Assembly (NCBI RefSeq): GCF_013623835.1
Contig: NZ_JABKDE010000003.1
Span: 248,001 to 312,000 of the forward strand
Length of the DNA stretch: 64,000 nucleotides
Direction: 5' to 3'
Origin: Brevibacterium oceani
GTDB lineage: Bacteria; Actinomycetota; Actinomycetes; Actinomycetales; Brevibacteriaceae
A program made the position numbers and the translations under genes. Below are positions 39,146 through 49,881 of this stretch, in pieces. The notes beneath the pieces are model-generated. The model was not told the DNA's origin, searched no databases, and saw only the letters and a program-made list of their open reading frames with translations. Each line of letters opens with the position of its first letter. Within the stretch, counting starts at the first letter, position 1.

Positions 39146-40624
39146 ATGAACGAGTCGAAGCGCACGCGGTCAGCACACGAAGCGACCGGCGCTGGGCACA
39201 CCGGTGAGAACGCATACGGCACCGAGACGACGGCACCGGCCGTCACCCGATCCCGCCCCCGCAGGCGTCGACTCGCCCTGGCCGTGACCGGAGCGGCAGC
39301 GGCACTGGCGCTCGGCCTCGGAACGGCCGCCGGTCTGCCCGCCGTCGCAGCCACGCACACCCGCACGGTCGCGGCCGGCACCGCTCAATCAGCCATCCCC
39401 TTCACCGGTCAGCCCACCGACCCCAGCCAGGACGGCGGCAGCCAGACCGGCAACGGTCAGAACGGCACACAGTCGCCGAACCTCGGATCGGGAGGCGGCG
39501 AACAGGGAGGCGGCAGCCAGGGCGGATACTCCGGCGGAACCACCCCGGGCGGCGGCTCGCAGTCCCCCGACACCGGCCAGGGCAGCGACGGTTCGACCCA
39601 GCAGGACGCCACCCCGGCCAGTGAGAAGGAGTCCGCCGGCGTCGTCCTCATCGACACCCAGCTCGGCTACGAGAACGCCGAGGCGGCCGGCACCGGCATG
39701 GTGCTGAGCAAGGACGGTCTGGTGCTGACGAACAACCACGTCATCGCCGATTCCACGAAGATCGCGGTCACCGTGGCCACGACCGGCAAGACCTACGAGG
39801 CCAGCGTCGTCGGTTCGGACTCGTCGAAGGACGTCGCCGTGCTCAAGCTCAAAGACGCGTCGAACCTGCAGACGGCCACGATCGACGATGACGATGTCCA
39901 GGTCGGCGACGACATCACCGCCGTCGGCAATTCCGAGGGCGGCGGGCAGCTGCAGGCCGCCGACGGATCGGTCACCGACCTCGGCGCTTCGGTCACCACG
40001 ACCGCACAGGGCACGGAGGATTCGGAGACGCTCAACGACATGATCCAAGTCCAGGCCGATATCGTCTCCGGCGATTCGGGTGGGGCACTGCTCGATGACG
40101 AGGGTGAGGTCGTCGGCATGAATACCGCGGCCTCGTCCGGAACCGCCCAGGTCACCGGCTACGCCATCCCGATCGAGACCGCGCTGACCACCGCCGAATC
40201 GATCGTCGCCGGCGAGCAGACGAGCACGAACACGCTCGGCTACCCGGCCTTCCTCGGCATCGGCGTCGGCCAGTCCGACCAGCAGAGCCAGTCAGGGCAG
40301 TCAGGGCAGTCTTCGCAGGGCGGCCAGGGCAGCCAGTCCGGCCAGGGAAGCGCGAACGGTCAGTACGGCCAGTCCGGTGCCTCCTCGCAGACCGAGGGTG
40401 CTGTCGTCGCCGGGGTCTATGAGGACACTCCCGCCGCCGAGGCCGGGCTGAGCGCCGGTGACACGATCACGAAGATCGGGTCGGCGCAGATCACCGACGG
40501 CACCGCTCTCTCCGAGGCCATCGCCGAACACAAGCCCGGCGACAAGGTGTCCCTGACCTGGACGGACGCCGACGGTCAGTCGCACACCGCGAAGGTGACT
40601 CTGACTGAGGGCCCCGCCGCCTGA
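39146..40624 (+). CDS. HtrA/DegP-like S1C serine protease with C-terminal PDZ domain
   Basis: 492 residues. A cytoplasmic N-terminus (SRPRRRRLALAVTG), one membrane helix or uncleaved signal at about 47-70, a Gly/Gln/Ser-rich stalk (70-155), a trypsin-like domain with catalytic His in TNNHVIAD, Asp in DVAVLKL and Ser in SGDSGGALL, then a PDZ domain (VYEDTPAAEAGLSAGDTITKIG). A second Gln/Ser/Gly-rich insert (about 385-425) precedes the PDZ. Such enzymes degrade or refold damaged extracytoplasmic proteins. A strong hairpin follows the stop. Confidence 0.92.
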   Translation: MNESKRTRSAHEATGAGHTGENAYGTETTAPAVTRSRPRRRRLALAVTGAAAALALGLGTAAGLPAVAATHTRTVAAGTAQSAIPFTGQPTDPSQDGGSQTGNGQNGTQSPNLGSGGGEQGGGSQGGYSGGTTPGGGSQSPDTGQGSDGSTQQDATPASEKESAGVVLIDTQLGYENAEAAGTGMVLSKDGLVLTNNHVIADSTKIAVTVATTGKTYEASVVGSDSSKDVAVLKLKDASNLQTATIDDDDVQVGDDITAVGNSEGGGQLQAADGSVTDLGASVTTTAQGTEDSETLNDMIQVQADIVSGDSGGALLDDEGEVVGMNTAASSGTAQVTGYAIPIETALTTAESIVAGEQTSTNTLGYPAFLGIGVGQSDQQSQSGQSGQSSQGGQGSQSGQGSANGQYGQSGASSQTEGAVVAGVYEDTPAAEAGLSAGDTITKIGSAQITDGTALSEAIAEHKPGDKVSLTWTDADGQSHTAKVTLTEGPAA

Positions 40625-40668
40625 GCCCTGCTCACACGGTCCGTTCCCGGCCCGCTTCCTCGACGCTT

Positions 40669-40703
40669 CGGCCCCCGCCTGCCCTCTCTGCAGGCGGGGG
40701 CCG
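40669..40703. terminator. strong hairpin terminator after the HtrA-like gene
   Basis: CGGCCCCCGCCTGC (40669-40682) and GCAGGCGGGGGCCG (40690-40703) form a perfect 14-bp stem with a 7-nt loop, 45 nt after the protease stop. No T-run follows. The core sequence is not shared with the dispersed hairpin families. Confidence 0.75.
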
Positions 40704-40756
40704 AGTCGCGAAACGCGGATTGCCGTCGCGCTCCTGTTCGGACGTAGGATCGGTCC

Positions 40757-41572
40757 ATGCCCGGACACGACGATCCCTCAGCATCGAAGCGCAGATCACG
40801 CTCCGAGGGTTCGCCTGCCCGCGAATCCGACGCTTCCCCCACGGATGCCACCCGCAACCTCACCGCATCCGACGGCGACGCAGTCGGGAGACGATCCCGC
40901 CTCGATTGGCCGACGATCCTGCGCAACATCGCCCTGGCGCTGGCGCTGCTGGCCGCAGTGTGGGCGGTCTTCAACGTGCGTCTGCCCTCGATCGATGTGC
41001 TTCAGGACGATATCGCGGCCGCCGGCTTCTGGGGCTTCGCCGTCTTCATCCTCATCTACGCCGTCGTCGCCGCCACCCCCATCCCGGTGACGATCATGGC
41101 CACCGCCGGCGGCCTCATCTACGGTCTGCCCTTCGGCACGCTGTGGTCGATGATCGGAGTCGTCCTCGGCTGCTGGGGCGGGTACTGGATCGCCCGAGCC
41201 CTCGGTCGGGACACGGTGATGAAGCTGCTCGGTTCGCATGCCGAATCCGTCGAGTCCCGGCTCACCGGCGGTGGATTCTATGCGGTGTGCGCCCTGCGCC
41301 TCATGCCCGGATTCCCCTATTGGCCGGTGAATTACGGCAGTGGAGCGCTCGGCATCGACAACCGCACGTTCCTCACCGCCACCGTCATCTCATCCCTGCC
41401 GGGTCAGCTCTCACTCGTCGCAGTCGGTGCGTTCATCGGTGACCCGACGATCTTCCACGGCGTCGCCGTCGGAATCTCGTGGGCGCTGGTCATCACTCTG
41501 ACGATCATCACCGTGCGCCGATGGAAGCGCACTCGCGACGCCGAGGCAGGCGAGAAGTCAGAGACGGACTGA
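40757..41572 (+). CDS. TVP38/TMEM64 (VTT-domain) membrane protein
   Basis: 271 residues. A polar Ser/Arg-rich N-terminus of about 48 residues, then the VTT/SNARE-associated domain with PIPVTIMATAGGLIYG, GCWGGYWIARALGRDT and MPGFPYWPVNYGSGAL. Proteins of this broad DedA-like superfamily include lipid scramblases and flippases; the exact function here is not known. Monocistronic, with its stop 3 nt from the convergent paaG-like gene. Confidence 0.86.
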   Translation: MPGHDDPSASKRRSRSEGSPARESDASPTDATRNLTASDGDAVGRRSRLDWPTILRNIALALALLAAVWAVFNVRLPSIDVLQDDIAAAGFWGFAVFILIYAVVAATPIPVTIMATAGGLIYGLPFGTLWSMIGVVLGCWGGYWIARALGRDTVMKLLGSHAESVESRLTGGGFYAVCALRLMPGFPYWPVNYGSGALGIDNRTFLTATVISSLPGQLSLVAVGAFIGDPTIFHGVAVGISWALVITLTIITVRRWKRTRDAEAGEKSETD

Positions 41573-41575
41573 GCC

Positions 41576-42352
41576 TCATTCGAAGTTCGGTTTCCGCCGC
41601 TCCTGGAAAGCACGGAATCCTTCGGCGTAGTCAGGCGTCTGGCGGGCCGATTCCTGCAGCGCGGCCTCCTCGGCGAGCACCTCGGCGAGGCTCGGACGGT
41701 CATCGGCGAGCTTCTGCACGAACCCCTTCTCCATCGCGAAGGCCTCGGCGGGCCCCGACACGATCTTCGCAAGCTTCGCTTCGACGAACTCTGCCAGCTC
41801 CGCCGCCGGGACCGCGCGGGAGACGATCCCGGTCGCGGCCGACTCGGCGCCGGTCATGAAATCGCCGGTGACGATGAGGTCCATGGTCCGGTGGTAGCCC
41901 ACCCGGTCGAGGAACACGTGGTGGGCACCGGAATCGAGCATCGCGCCGATCGCGGCGAACGGGGAGCCGAACTTCGCGTCATCGGCGGCGAAGATGATGT
42001 CGGCGGCCGCGGCGATGCCGAAGCCCAGCCCGAGCGCGGCCCCCTGGACCTGCGCGATGACGGGGATCGGCAGGGCCCGGATCGCCTGGAAGACGGGAGC
42101 GAAGGTCTCGGCGAGGAACGCGTGGGCGTCGTCGGTCTCGACGTCGATGTCCCCGATGTCGCGGCCGGAGCTGAAGACTGTGCCCTCACCGCGGATGAGG
42201 AGCACGCGGACGTTCGGGATCGCCTCGGCGACCTTCGCCACGGCCGCGGCGATGTCGCGGAGGTTGTCCGCGTCGAGGGCGTTGCGGGACTCCGGGCCGT
42301 CGAGGATGATCTCGGCGATCTGGCCGCGGTTCTTCAGCTGGATGTCGGTCAT
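41576..42352 (-). CDS. paaG: enoyl-CoA hydratase/isomerase, PaaG-like
   Basis: 258 residues of the crotonase family. Oxyanion-hole segments are FSSGRDIGD and VQGAALGLGFGIA, and a catalytic Asp is at IGAMLDSGAHH, the place used by PaaG isomerases (PDCGG) instead of the hydratase Glu. The C-terminus PDYAEGFRAFQERRKPNF also matches PaaG. It would isomerise ring-1,2-epoxyphenylacetyl-CoA to the oxepin. It is last in the leftward paa gene row, 56 nt after the dehydrogenase gene. The symbol rests on these features and on context; a general enoyl-CoA hydratase remains possible. Confidence 0.72.
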   Translation of the reverse strand: MTDIQLKNRGQIAEIILDGPESRNALDADNLRDIAAAVAKVAEAIPNVRVLLIRGEGTVFSSGRDIGDIDVETDDAHAFLAETFAPVFQAIRALPIPVIAQVQGAALGLGFGIAAAADIIFAADDAKFGSPFAAIGAMLDSGAHHVFLDRVGYHRTMDLIVTGDFMTGAESAATGIVSRAVPAAELAEFVEAKLAKIVSGPAEAFAMEKGFVQKLADDRPSLAEVLAEEAALQESARQTPDYAEGFRAFQERRKPNFE

Positions 42353-42408
42353 GGGTGCTCCTTTGCGTGTCCTGTCAGGCGTCGTGTCTCAGCGCAGCTT
42401 TCGGAATG

Positions 42409-43275
42409 TCACCAAGTGTAGAAGCCCTGCCCGGACTTCCGCCCGAGGTCCCCGGCCGCGACCTTGTCGCGCAGGATCTGCGGGGGTGCGAAACGGGGCC
42501 CGAGCTCTTCGGTCAGGTGCTCGGCGATGCCGAGGCGCACATCGAGGCCGACGATGTCCGTCGTCGTCAGCGGCCCGGCAGGGTGCCGGTAGCCCAGGGT
42601 CATGGCACGGTCGATGTCCTCAGCGCTGGCGACGCCGTCCTCGACCATCCGCATGGCCTCGAGCGCCAGGGCCACACCGAGGCGGGAGGACGCGAACCCG
42701 GGTGAGTCCTTGACCGTGATCGCCGTCTTCCCCAGTCCTGCCACCCATCCCCTGGCGACCTCGACGAGGCGGGTGTCGGTGTGAGTGCCGACGACGACCT
42801 CGACGAGTCCGGACACGGGAACCGGGTTGAAGAAGTGGAGTCCGATGAGGGCCTGCGGCCTCGGCAGTGCGGCGGCGAGTTCGTCGATCGACAGCGCCGA
42901 GGTGTTCGTGGCGATGCTCGCGGCCGGCGCGTACTTCGCGATTCCTCTGAGGATCTCCTGCTTGAGTTCGACGATCTCGGGCACGGCCTCGACGACGAGG
43001 AGAGCCTGGTCGAGCAGGGTCGGGTCGCGGACGACCTCGACGGTGCCGGGCACGTCGATGCCCTTGGATTTCGACTTCTCGATCGAGGCGGCGATGCGCT
43101 GCCTGGCCGCAGCCACGGTGTCCTCGGTGCTCTCGATGACGATGACGCGGGCGCCGGCGGTGGCGAAGGCGTGCGCAATGCCCGCACCCATCCGACCGCC
43201 GCCGTAGACGCCGACGGTCTCGGGCACGCGCGGGACCGCCTCGGTGGAGGTGGCTGCCGTATCGGTCTCGCTCAT
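42409..43275 (-). CDS. paaH: 3-hydroxyacyl-CoA dehydrogenase (PaaH-like, short form)
   Basis: 288 residues. Rossmann motif VGVYGGGRMGAGIAHAF, catalytic His in IGLHFFNPVPVSGLVEVV, conserved Glu-His relay with KDSPGFASSRL, and the C-terminal domain with YRHPAGPLTTTDIVGLDVRL. It oxidises 3-hydroxyadipyl-CoA to 3-oxoadipyl-CoA with NAD in phenylacetate breakdown. E. coli PaaH has two such C-terminal domains; this is the single-domain form common in Actinobacteria. Its ATG overlaps the PaaF-like stop by 4 nt. Confidence 0.85.
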   Translation of the reverse strand: MSETDTAATSTEAVPRVPETVGVYGGGRMGAGIAHAFATAGARVIVIESTEDTVAAARQRIAASIEKSKSKGIDVPGTVEVVRDPTLLDQALLVVEAVPEIVELKQEILRGIAKYAPAASIATNTSALSIDELAAALPRPQALIGLHFFNPVPVSGLVEVVVGTHTDTRLVEVARGWVAGLGKTAITVKDSPGFASSRLGVALALEAMRMVEDGVASAEDIDRAMTLGYRHPAGPLTTTDIVGLDVRLGIAEHLTEELGPRFAPPQILRDKVAAGDLGRKSGQGFYTW

Positions 43276-44198
43276 TCGGTGCTGCCTCTCTCATCGGTGC
43301 GGGGTTCGCGCTGCTGGTCCATCGCCTCGGTGGCCACGGCCTGGGCCTTCGCACGCTTCTTCGCCTCCCTCTTCTCCAGGAACGCGTCCATGCGGGCGTA
43401 CTTCTCCTCGGTCTCGAAGAGCACTGCCTGGGCCACATTGTCGATGAGCGGATGAGCCTCGCGGGGAGCCTGGAACGCGGATTTGCTCAGTCGCACCGCC
43501 AAGGGCGCGAAGCTCGCGATCCGATCGGCCAGGGCATGGCCGGCGATTTCGAGGTCCTCGGGGTCGACGACATCGTTGAGCAGTCCGATGGCCTTGGCCT
43601 CTTCGGCCTGCAGGGTGCGACCGGCGAGCAGGATCTCCTTGGCCCGGGGTTCGCCGACGAGTTCGCGCAGACGCCACGCGGCACCGGCCGAGGCGATGAT
43701 GCCGAGTCCGGGTTCGGGATTGCCGATCTTCGTCGACGGGGTGCCGATGCGGAAGTCAGAGGCGAACGCGAGTTCGGCCCCACCGCCCAAGGCATAGCCT
43801 TCGACGAGCGCGATGACGGGCATCGGCAGGTCGTGGATGCGAGAGAAGATCCTCGAATTGATGCCGGCCAGCGCCTCCTCCCGGCCCCGATTGCGCATCT
43901 GAGAGATGTCGGCCCCGGCGGCGAAGACACCGTCCGAACCGGTGATGATCGCGACCTTGGGTTCGGCCTCGAGCTCAGCACACACGGCGTGGAGGGCCTC
44001 GACCGTATTCAGATCGATGGCATTGCGCACTTCGGGCCGGTTGAGTCGGATGATCGTCCGATCCGAGCGGCGTTCGACGATGAGCGGGGAGGCCTCCATC
44101 GCCGAGGTGGTTCCGGCCATCCCGTCGCTCGCCGAGGTGGCTCCGCCGTTCGGTGCCGAACCGTCGCCCCGGTTCGGCGCGGCGTCCCCCGCGCTCAT
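43272..44198 (-). CDS. paaF: enoyl-CoA hydratase, PaaF-like, with N- and C-terminal extensions
   Basis: 308 residues; typical hydratases have about 258. The crotonase core begins near residue 37 (LIVERRSDRTIIRLNRPEVRN), with FAAGADISQM, EGYALGGGAELAFASD and a catalytic Glu in NPEPGLGII. It would hydrate 2,3-dehydroadipyl-CoA. The first 36 residues are a Gly/Ser/Ala linker whose DNA holds two CGCCGAGGT copies (44100, 44130), read here as TSA; the tail is Lys/Arg/Glu-rich. The ATG at 44198 overlaps the thiolase stop as ATGA, which supports the long N-terminus. PaaF is assigned by position and by Glu. Confidence 0.78.
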   Translation of the reverse strand: MSAGDAAPNRGDGSAPNGGATSASDGMAGTTSAMEASPLIVERRSDRTIIRLNRPEVRNAIDLNTVEALHAVCAELEAEPKVAIITGSDGVFAAGADISQMRNRGREEALAGINSRIFSRIHDLPMPVIALVEGYALGGGAELAFASDFRIGTPSTKIGNPEPGLGIIASAGAAWRLRELVGEPRAKEILLAGRTLQAEEAKAIGLLNDVVDPEDLEIAGHALADRIASFAPLAVRLSKSAFQAPREAHPLIDNVAQAVLFETEEKYARMDAFLEKREAKKRAKAQAVATEAMDQQREPRTDERGSTE

Positions 44199-45358
44199 GC
44201 GCGCTCCAGCAGCAGTGCGGATCCCTGACCGACGCCGACACACATGGTCGCCAATCCCTTCTTGCTGCCAGCCTGTTCGAGGCGGTTGAGCAGGGTGAGG
44301 GTGATCCGGGTGCCCGAGCAGCCGAGCGGATGCCCGAGTGCGATGGCCCCGCCGAAGCCGTTGACGGTTTCCGGATCGAGGCCGAGGTCGCCGATGCACG
44401 CCAGCGACTGGGAGGCGAAGGCCTCGTTGAGTTCGACGGCCTCGAGGTCGTCGACGCTCCACCCGGTGCGCTCGAAGACCTTGCGGGTGGCGGGCACGGG
44501 CCCGATGCCCATGATGTCCGGGGAGACTCCGGCGTTGGCGCCGGCGACGACGCGGGCGCGAGGGCTGAGCCCATGCCGGTTCGCGTAGTCCTCGGACACG
44601 AGGATCGTCACAGCCGCCCCGTCGTTGAGGGAGGACGAGTTGCCGGCGGTGATGACTCCGCCTTCACCGTGGATCGGGCGCAGCTTCGCCAGCTTCTCCA
44701 GAGTCGAATCGCGCGGGCCTTCGTCGACAGCCACCTCGCCGATGGGAAGGATCTCGGGATCGAACTTCCCTTCACGCTGCGCGGCCAGAGCCTTCTGGTG
44801 CGAGTTGAACGCGAATTCGTCGAGGGCGTCACGAGTGAGCTTCCACTTCTCGGCGACGCGTTCGGCAGTCTGCGGCATCGACAGGGTCGTGTCCTCGTCG
44901 AAGGCGGGGTTCGTGAACCGCCACCCGATCGAGGTGTCCCAGCTCCGGCCCGGCTTCGACCACGCGCGGGAGGGCTTCTCACTCACCCACGGCGCACGGG
45001 TCATCGATTCGACTCCCCCGGCCACGACCACCTCGGCGTCTCCGGCGGCGATCATCGCCCGCGCGGTTGTGATCGCGGTCATCCCCGAGGCGCACAGGCG
45101 GTTGACGGTGAACCCAGGCACGGATTCGGGCAGCCCGGCCAGCAGCACGGCCATGCGGGCGATGTTGCGGTTGTCCTCGCCGGCCTGATTCGCCGAGCCG
45201 AGGATGACCTCGTCGATGTCGGACGGATCGATTCCGGACCGGTCGACGACGGCCTTCAGCGTCTGAGCCACGAGGTCGTCGGGCCGCTGATCGGCGAGAA
45301 CTCCCCCATACCGACCGATCGGTGTGCGCAGTCCGTCAAGAATGAATGCCTCGGGCAT
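44195..45358 (-). CDS. paaJ: acetyl-CoA acyltransferase / 3-oxoadipyl-CoA thiolase (PaaJ-like)
   Basis: 387 residues of the thiolase family with all three catalytic motifs: Cys in NRLCASGMTAI, His in GHPLGCSGTR and Cys in CVGVGQGSALL. It would cleave 3-oxoadipyl-CoA to succinyl-CoA and acetyl-CoA. The ATG at 45358 has GAGGAG 4 nt upstream; a frame start four codons earlier lacks it. A 203-nt gap separates it from paaE, so it may be in a second transcription unit with paaF, paaH and paaG. Confidence 0.87.
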   Translation of the reverse strand: MPEAFILDGLRTPIGRYGGVLADQRPDDLVAQTLKAVVDRSGIDPSDIDEVILGSANQAGEDNRNIARMAVLLAGLPESVPGFTVNRLCASGMTAITTARAMIAAGDAEVVVAGGVESMTRAPWVSEKPSRAWSKPGRSWDTSIGWRFTNPAFDEDTTLSMPQTAERVAEKWKLTRDALDEFAFNSHQKALAAQREGKFDPEILPIGEVAVDEGPRDSTLEKLAKLRPIHGEGGVITAGNSSSLNDGAAVTILVSEDYANRHGLSPRARVVAGANAGVSPDIMGIGPVPATRKVFERTGWSVDDLEAVELNEAFASQSLACIGDLGLDPETVNGFGGAIALGHPLGCSGTRITLTLLNRLEQAGSKKGLATMCVGVGQGSALLLERA

Positions 45359-45561
45359 GGTGCTCCTCATCTGCTGTGTGCCTCAAATGTCATGTGTGTT
45401 GACGGCCATTGTGCCGCATCGTCCGCGGGCACGGCCCGGGCGGTTCCCATGCGGACGAATGCTGTCCACACGGTCGCCGTCTCCGCACGGCCGCAGTGCC
45501 GACGGCTGCAGCCCGAACGACTGCAGCGCGGACGGCGCCCGGGGCCTGTCCCGCGCCGGGC

Positions 45562-46713
45562 TCACGAGTCGAAGTCGACCGTGACCTCGTCGCTGACGGG
45601 GAACGTCTGGCAGGTGAGGACGAAGTTCGCGGCCACCTCGGCGTCCTCGAGGGCGTAGTTGCGGACCATATTGACCTCGCCGCCGCAGATCTTCGCACGG
45701 CAGGTCCCGCACACTCCGCCCTTGCAGGCGAACGGCAGATCCGACCGGGATTCCTGCGCGGAATCGAGGATGGTCTTGGCCTGCGACATCGCCGAGGTGG
45801 TCCTGCGTCCGTCGAGCACGACCGTGACGTCGCTGGTGGCGCCCACAACGACCTTGTCCGCGTGGACGACCTCCGGCGGCGGTTCGTCGACGTAGAAGAG
45901 TTCGAAGTGGATGGCTTCCTTGGGCACGTCGAATTCGGCGAGGACTGTGCGGGCGTCGTTGAGCATGCCCAGGGGTCCGCACAGCCACACGTGGTCCATG
46001 CTGCCGATCGGGACGATCGCCGACAGCAGTTCGCGCAGCTTGTCCTCGTCGAGGCGGCCGGAGAAGAGTTCGACCTCGCGCGGTTCGCGGGAGAGCACGT
46101 GGACGAGATCGAGCTGCTGGCTGCGGGCGTCCTTGAGGTCGGCGAGCTCCTCGGCGAACATCACGGTGTTCGTCTTCCGGTTGCCGTAGAGCAGGGTGAC
46201 CGAGGACTCCGGGTTGGACAGCACGGTCGAGGCGATCGAGAGCATCGGAGTGATGCCGGATCCGGCGGCGATGCACAGGTGGCGTCCGCCCTGGTCCGGG
46301 TCGGCGCGGAAGCTGCCCGAGGGCGGCTGCACCTCGATGACGTCACCGGGTCGGACCTCGTTGACCAGCCACAGGGAGAACAGTCCCTCGGGGACTTCGC
46401 GCACGCCGATGCGCGGGTCGGACCCGGCTGGGGCGCAGATCGAGTAGGTGCGGCGGTGCTCGGCACCGTCGATGACGCGACGCAGGGTCAGCGACTGTCC
46501 CGCGGCGAAGTCGAAGAGTTCGGCATACTCGGCGGGAACGTCGAAGGTCACGGCCGCGGAATCCTCGGTGAGGTGGTCGACGGACTTCACGGTCAGCGGG
46601 TAGAAGCGTGACCGCGACGAACCGTCGGGCTGGGTGGCGGCGGCCGCCTCGGCGGGGTACGTCCCGGCGGAACCGGGCGCCGCCTCGGCGGTCTGGTCGA
46701 TCGTCTGGGTCAT
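45562..46713 (-). CDS. paaE: phenylacetyl-CoA epoxidase reductase subunit PaaE
   Basis: 383 residues. Order: FAD domain (RRTYSICAPAGS), NAD domain (CIAAGSGITPMLSIA, VWLCGPLGML) and a C-terminal plant-type 2Fe-2S domain with ligands in CKGGVCGTCRAK and a distal Cys in VLTCQTFP. It supplies electrons from NADPH to the diiron oxygenase PaaA. The N-terminal 35 residues are an Ala/Thr/Pro-rich linker containing two CGCCGAGGC copies (46646 and 46682), read as AEA. The ATG overlaps the paaD stop by one base. Confidence 0.92.
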   Translation of the reverse strand: MTQTIDQTAEAAPGSAGTYPAEAAAATQPDGSSRSRFYPLTVKSVDHLTEDSAAVTFDVPAEYAELFDFAAGQSLTLRRVIDGAEHRRTYSICAPAGSDPRIGVREVPEGLFSLWLVNEVRPGDVIEVQPPSGSFRADPDQGGRHLCIAAGSGITPMLSIASTVLSNPESSVTLLYGNRKTNTVMFAEELADLKDARSQQLDLVHVLSREPREVELFSGRLDEDKLRELLSAIVPIGSMDHVWLCGPLGMLNDARTVLAEFDVPKEAIHFELFYVDEPPPEVVHADKVVVGATSDVTVVLDGRRTTSAMSQAKTILDSAQESRSDLPFACKGGVCGTCRAKICGGEVNMVRNYALEDAEVAANFVLTCQTFPVSDEVTVDFDS

Positions 46714-47323
46714 CAGATCTCCTTCACGTGGTCGAAGGGTTCGAGGCAGTCGAGGCACTGATACATGGCCTTGCACGCGGTCGGGCCGAATTCGGAGGAC
46801 AGGCGCACGTTGTGCGAGCCGCAGAGCACGCAGGTCACGGCGCGGCGGGTGGGCATGAGGGTCAGGGCCACGGGTCCGTCGCGGCGGGGCGCGGTTCCGG
46901 GTGGGGAGATGCCGGCGTCCTTGAGGGCCTTCTTCCCGCGTTCGGTGATCCAGTCGCTCGTCCAGGCCGGGGTCAGGGACACACGCACCTCGGCGTCGGG
47001 GAATCCCGCGTCCTGCAGTTCGCGCTGCAGGTCATCGCGCATCGCCGCCATTGCCGGGCACCCCGAATACGTGGGGGTGATGGTGGTGACGACGTGGCCG
47101 TCCTCGACCTGCACGTCGCGGAGCACGCCGAGGTCGAGCAGCGTGAGCATCGGCATCTCCGGGTCGGTGACGCGTTCGGCGGCGGCCCAGGCGCGGTCGA
47201 TCGCGTCGGCGGCGTCGGTTGTGTCGTCGCCGTCGATCGCGGTCGCGGGGGCCGCCTCGGTGAGGTCCGCCTCGGCGAGGGCGTCGGTCGCCTCGGTGAG
47301 GGTGTGGGTCTGGAGCATCGCGG

Positions 47324-47327
<4 letters not shown>
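46713..47327 (-). CDS. paaD: phenylacetyl-CoA epoxidase subunit PaaD
   Basis: 204 residues. An Ala/Asp/Thr-rich N-terminal stretch of about 40, then the MIP18/DUF59 domain (VTDPEMPMLTLLDLGVLRDV; TPTYSGCPAM), then a zinc-ribbon tail with CVLCGSHN and CLDCLEPFDH. PaaD is needed for maturation of the epoxidase, probably in Fe-S assembly. I start at the second of two GTG codons (47327): its TGA overlap with paaC and GGAGGG at 6 nt favour it; the ATG three codons later is the alternative. The linker DNA has one exact and one near copy of the CGCCGAGGY word. Confidence 0.9.
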
Positions 47328-48334
<1,007 letters not shown>

Positions 48335-48347
48335 GGCTCGCCCCTCC

Positions 48348-48707
48348 TCACATGTGGGGGACATCGGCGGGGATGTCGTAGAAGGTCGGGTGGCGGTAGA
48401 CCTTGTCGCCGCTGGGGGCGAACATCGGGTCCTTCTCGTCCGGGCTCGAGGCCGTGACGTCGGAGGAGCGCACGACCCAGATGCTCACACCTTCGTTGCG
48501 ACGGGTGTAGACGTCACGTGCGTGGTGGAGCGCCATCTGATCGTCGGCGGCGTGGAGGGATCCGACGTGGACATGGTTGAGGCCGCGCTTGCCGCGGACG
48601 AAGACCTCGTAGAGCGGCCATTCGCCGCGGGTCGCGCTCGCCGAGGTGGCACTCGCGTTCGTCTCTGTTCCGTTCGCCGAGGTGGGGCCGGGGTTGGTCT
48701 CGGTCAT
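48348..48707 (-). CDS. paaB: phenylacetyl-CoA epoxidase subunit PaaB
   Basis: 119 residues; the family has about 95. The conserved domain starts with [24 protein letters not shown] and ends with [22 protein letters not shown] sequence. PaaB is a small accessory subunit that bridges the PaaAC dimers. The first 26 residues are a Thr/Ser/Asn/Gly-rich linker; its DNA holds two CGCCGAGGT copies (48639, 48675), here read as TSA. Coupled to paaA by ATGA overlap, which supports the long start. Confidence 0.93.
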   Translation of the reverse strand: MTETNPGPTSANGTETNASATSASATRGEWPLYEVFVRGKRGLNHVHVGSLHAADDQMALHHARDVYTRRNEGVSIWVVRSSDVTASSPDEKDPMFAPSGDKVYRHPTFYDIPADVPHM

Positions 48708-49672
48708 TTCACTGCCTCCTCGGCGGTCTGGTTCTCTGCGAAGGCGAGCGCAGCCTCGCGCACCCACGCTCCCTCGTCCCACGCGCGCTTGCGGTGGGCG
48801 ATTCGCTGAGTGTTGCAGGGGCCGTTGCCTTTGACGACGTCCCAGAACTCGTCCCAGTTAGGGGTCGAGAAGTCGTAGTGGCCGCGTTCCTCGTTCCACG
48901 TGAGGTTCTCGTCGGGGAAGGTCACGCCGAGGGCCTCGGCCTGCGGGACGGACATGTCGACGAACTTCTGACGCAGCTCGTCGTTCGTGTGGGTCTTGAT
49001 GCCCCAGGCCATCGACTGCTCGGTGTTCGGGGAGTTGTCGTCGGGGGGTCCGAACATCATCAGCGCCGGCCACCAGAAGCGGTTGACCGATTCTTGGACC
49101 ATCTCGCGCTGGGCGTCGGTCCCGCGCATCATCGTCATGAGCAGTTCGTAGCCCTGCCGCTGGTGGAAGGACTCCTCCTTGCAGATGCGGATCATCGCGC
49201 GACCATAGGGCCCGAACGAGGTCCGGCACAGCGGCACCTGGTTGCAGATCGCGGCCCCGTCGACGAGCCAGCCGATCGTGCCGACATCCGTGTAGGACAG
49301 CGTCGGGTAGTTGAAGATCGAGGAGTACTTCTGCTTGCCGGCGACGAGCTTCTCGGTGAGTTCGTTGCGGGTGGCCCCGAGCGTCTCTGTGGCGGAGTAG
49401 AGGTAGAGGCCGTGGCCGGCTTCGTCCTGAACCTTCGCCAATAGGATCGCCTTGCGGCGCAGCGACGGAGCGCGGGAGATCCAGTTGCCCTCGGGCTGCA
49501 TGCCGATGATCTCCGAGTGCGCATGCTGCGCGACCTGCCGGATGAGCGTCTTGCGGTAGGCCTCGGGCATCCAGTCCCGGGGTTCGATTCGATCCTTCGC
49601 CTCGATCGTCGCGTCGAACTGCTCCTGCAGCTGCGCTTCGTCAAAGCGGCTGTCGTTCATCTGAGTTGTCAT
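48704..49672 (-). CDS. paaA: phenylacetyl-CoA epoxidase catalytic subunit PaaA
   Basis: 322 residues. The diiron oxygenase subunit: ligand segments [13 protein letters not shown] and [16 protein letters not shown], plus [16 protein letters not shown]. It epoxidises the ring of phenylacetyl-CoA with O2, using electrons from PaaE. The ATG at 49672 has GGTGGAG upstream; residues before it in the longer frame are unlike the family. First gene of the leftward paaABCDE unit; a PaaR-like site is about 125 bp upstream. Confidence 0.95.
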   Translation of the reverse strand: MTTQMNDSRFDEAQLQEQFDATIEAKDRIEPRDWMPEAYRKTLIRQVAQHAHSEIIGMQPEGNWISRAPSLRRKAILLAKVQDEAGHGLYLYSATETLGATRNELTEKLVAGKQKYSSIFNYPTLSYTDVGTIGWLVDGAAICNQVPLCRTSFGPYGRAMIRICKEESFHQRQGYELLMTMMRGTDAQREMVQESVNRFWWPALMMFGPPDDNSPNTEQSMAWGIKTHTNDELRQKFVDMSVPQAEALGVTFPDENLTWNEERGHYDFSTPNWDEFWDVVKGNGPCNTQRIAHRKRAWDEGAWVREAALAFAENQTAEEAVK

Positions 49673-49795
49673 GACCACTCCACCCTTGGATGTGCCCTTG
49701 TCAGGACCTGGCACGGTCAGCGGCTGCCGACTCCACGTGCGGGTCGAACCCTGTAACGGAACCCTGTTACGAGCTTCGCCCCGAGGCATCCATTT

Positions 49796-49817
49796 ACTGA
49801 CCGTTTGTTCTGTATTG
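49796..49817. promoter_or_regulatory. PaaR-like site upstream of paaA
   Basis: The left half ACTGACCG fits the Corynebacterium PaaR consensus ACTNACCGNNCGNNCGGTNAGT as I remember it; the right half is degenerate (11 of 16 specified bases overall). It is about 125 bp before paaA in an AT-rich stretch. Weak alone, supported by the better site before paaZ. Confidence 0.5.
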
Positions 49818-49881
49818 TTGTCACCAGTGTCGCACACCCCCGCCCCGGGTGCAATGCAACCGCCCGCGGAGCGAATTGTTC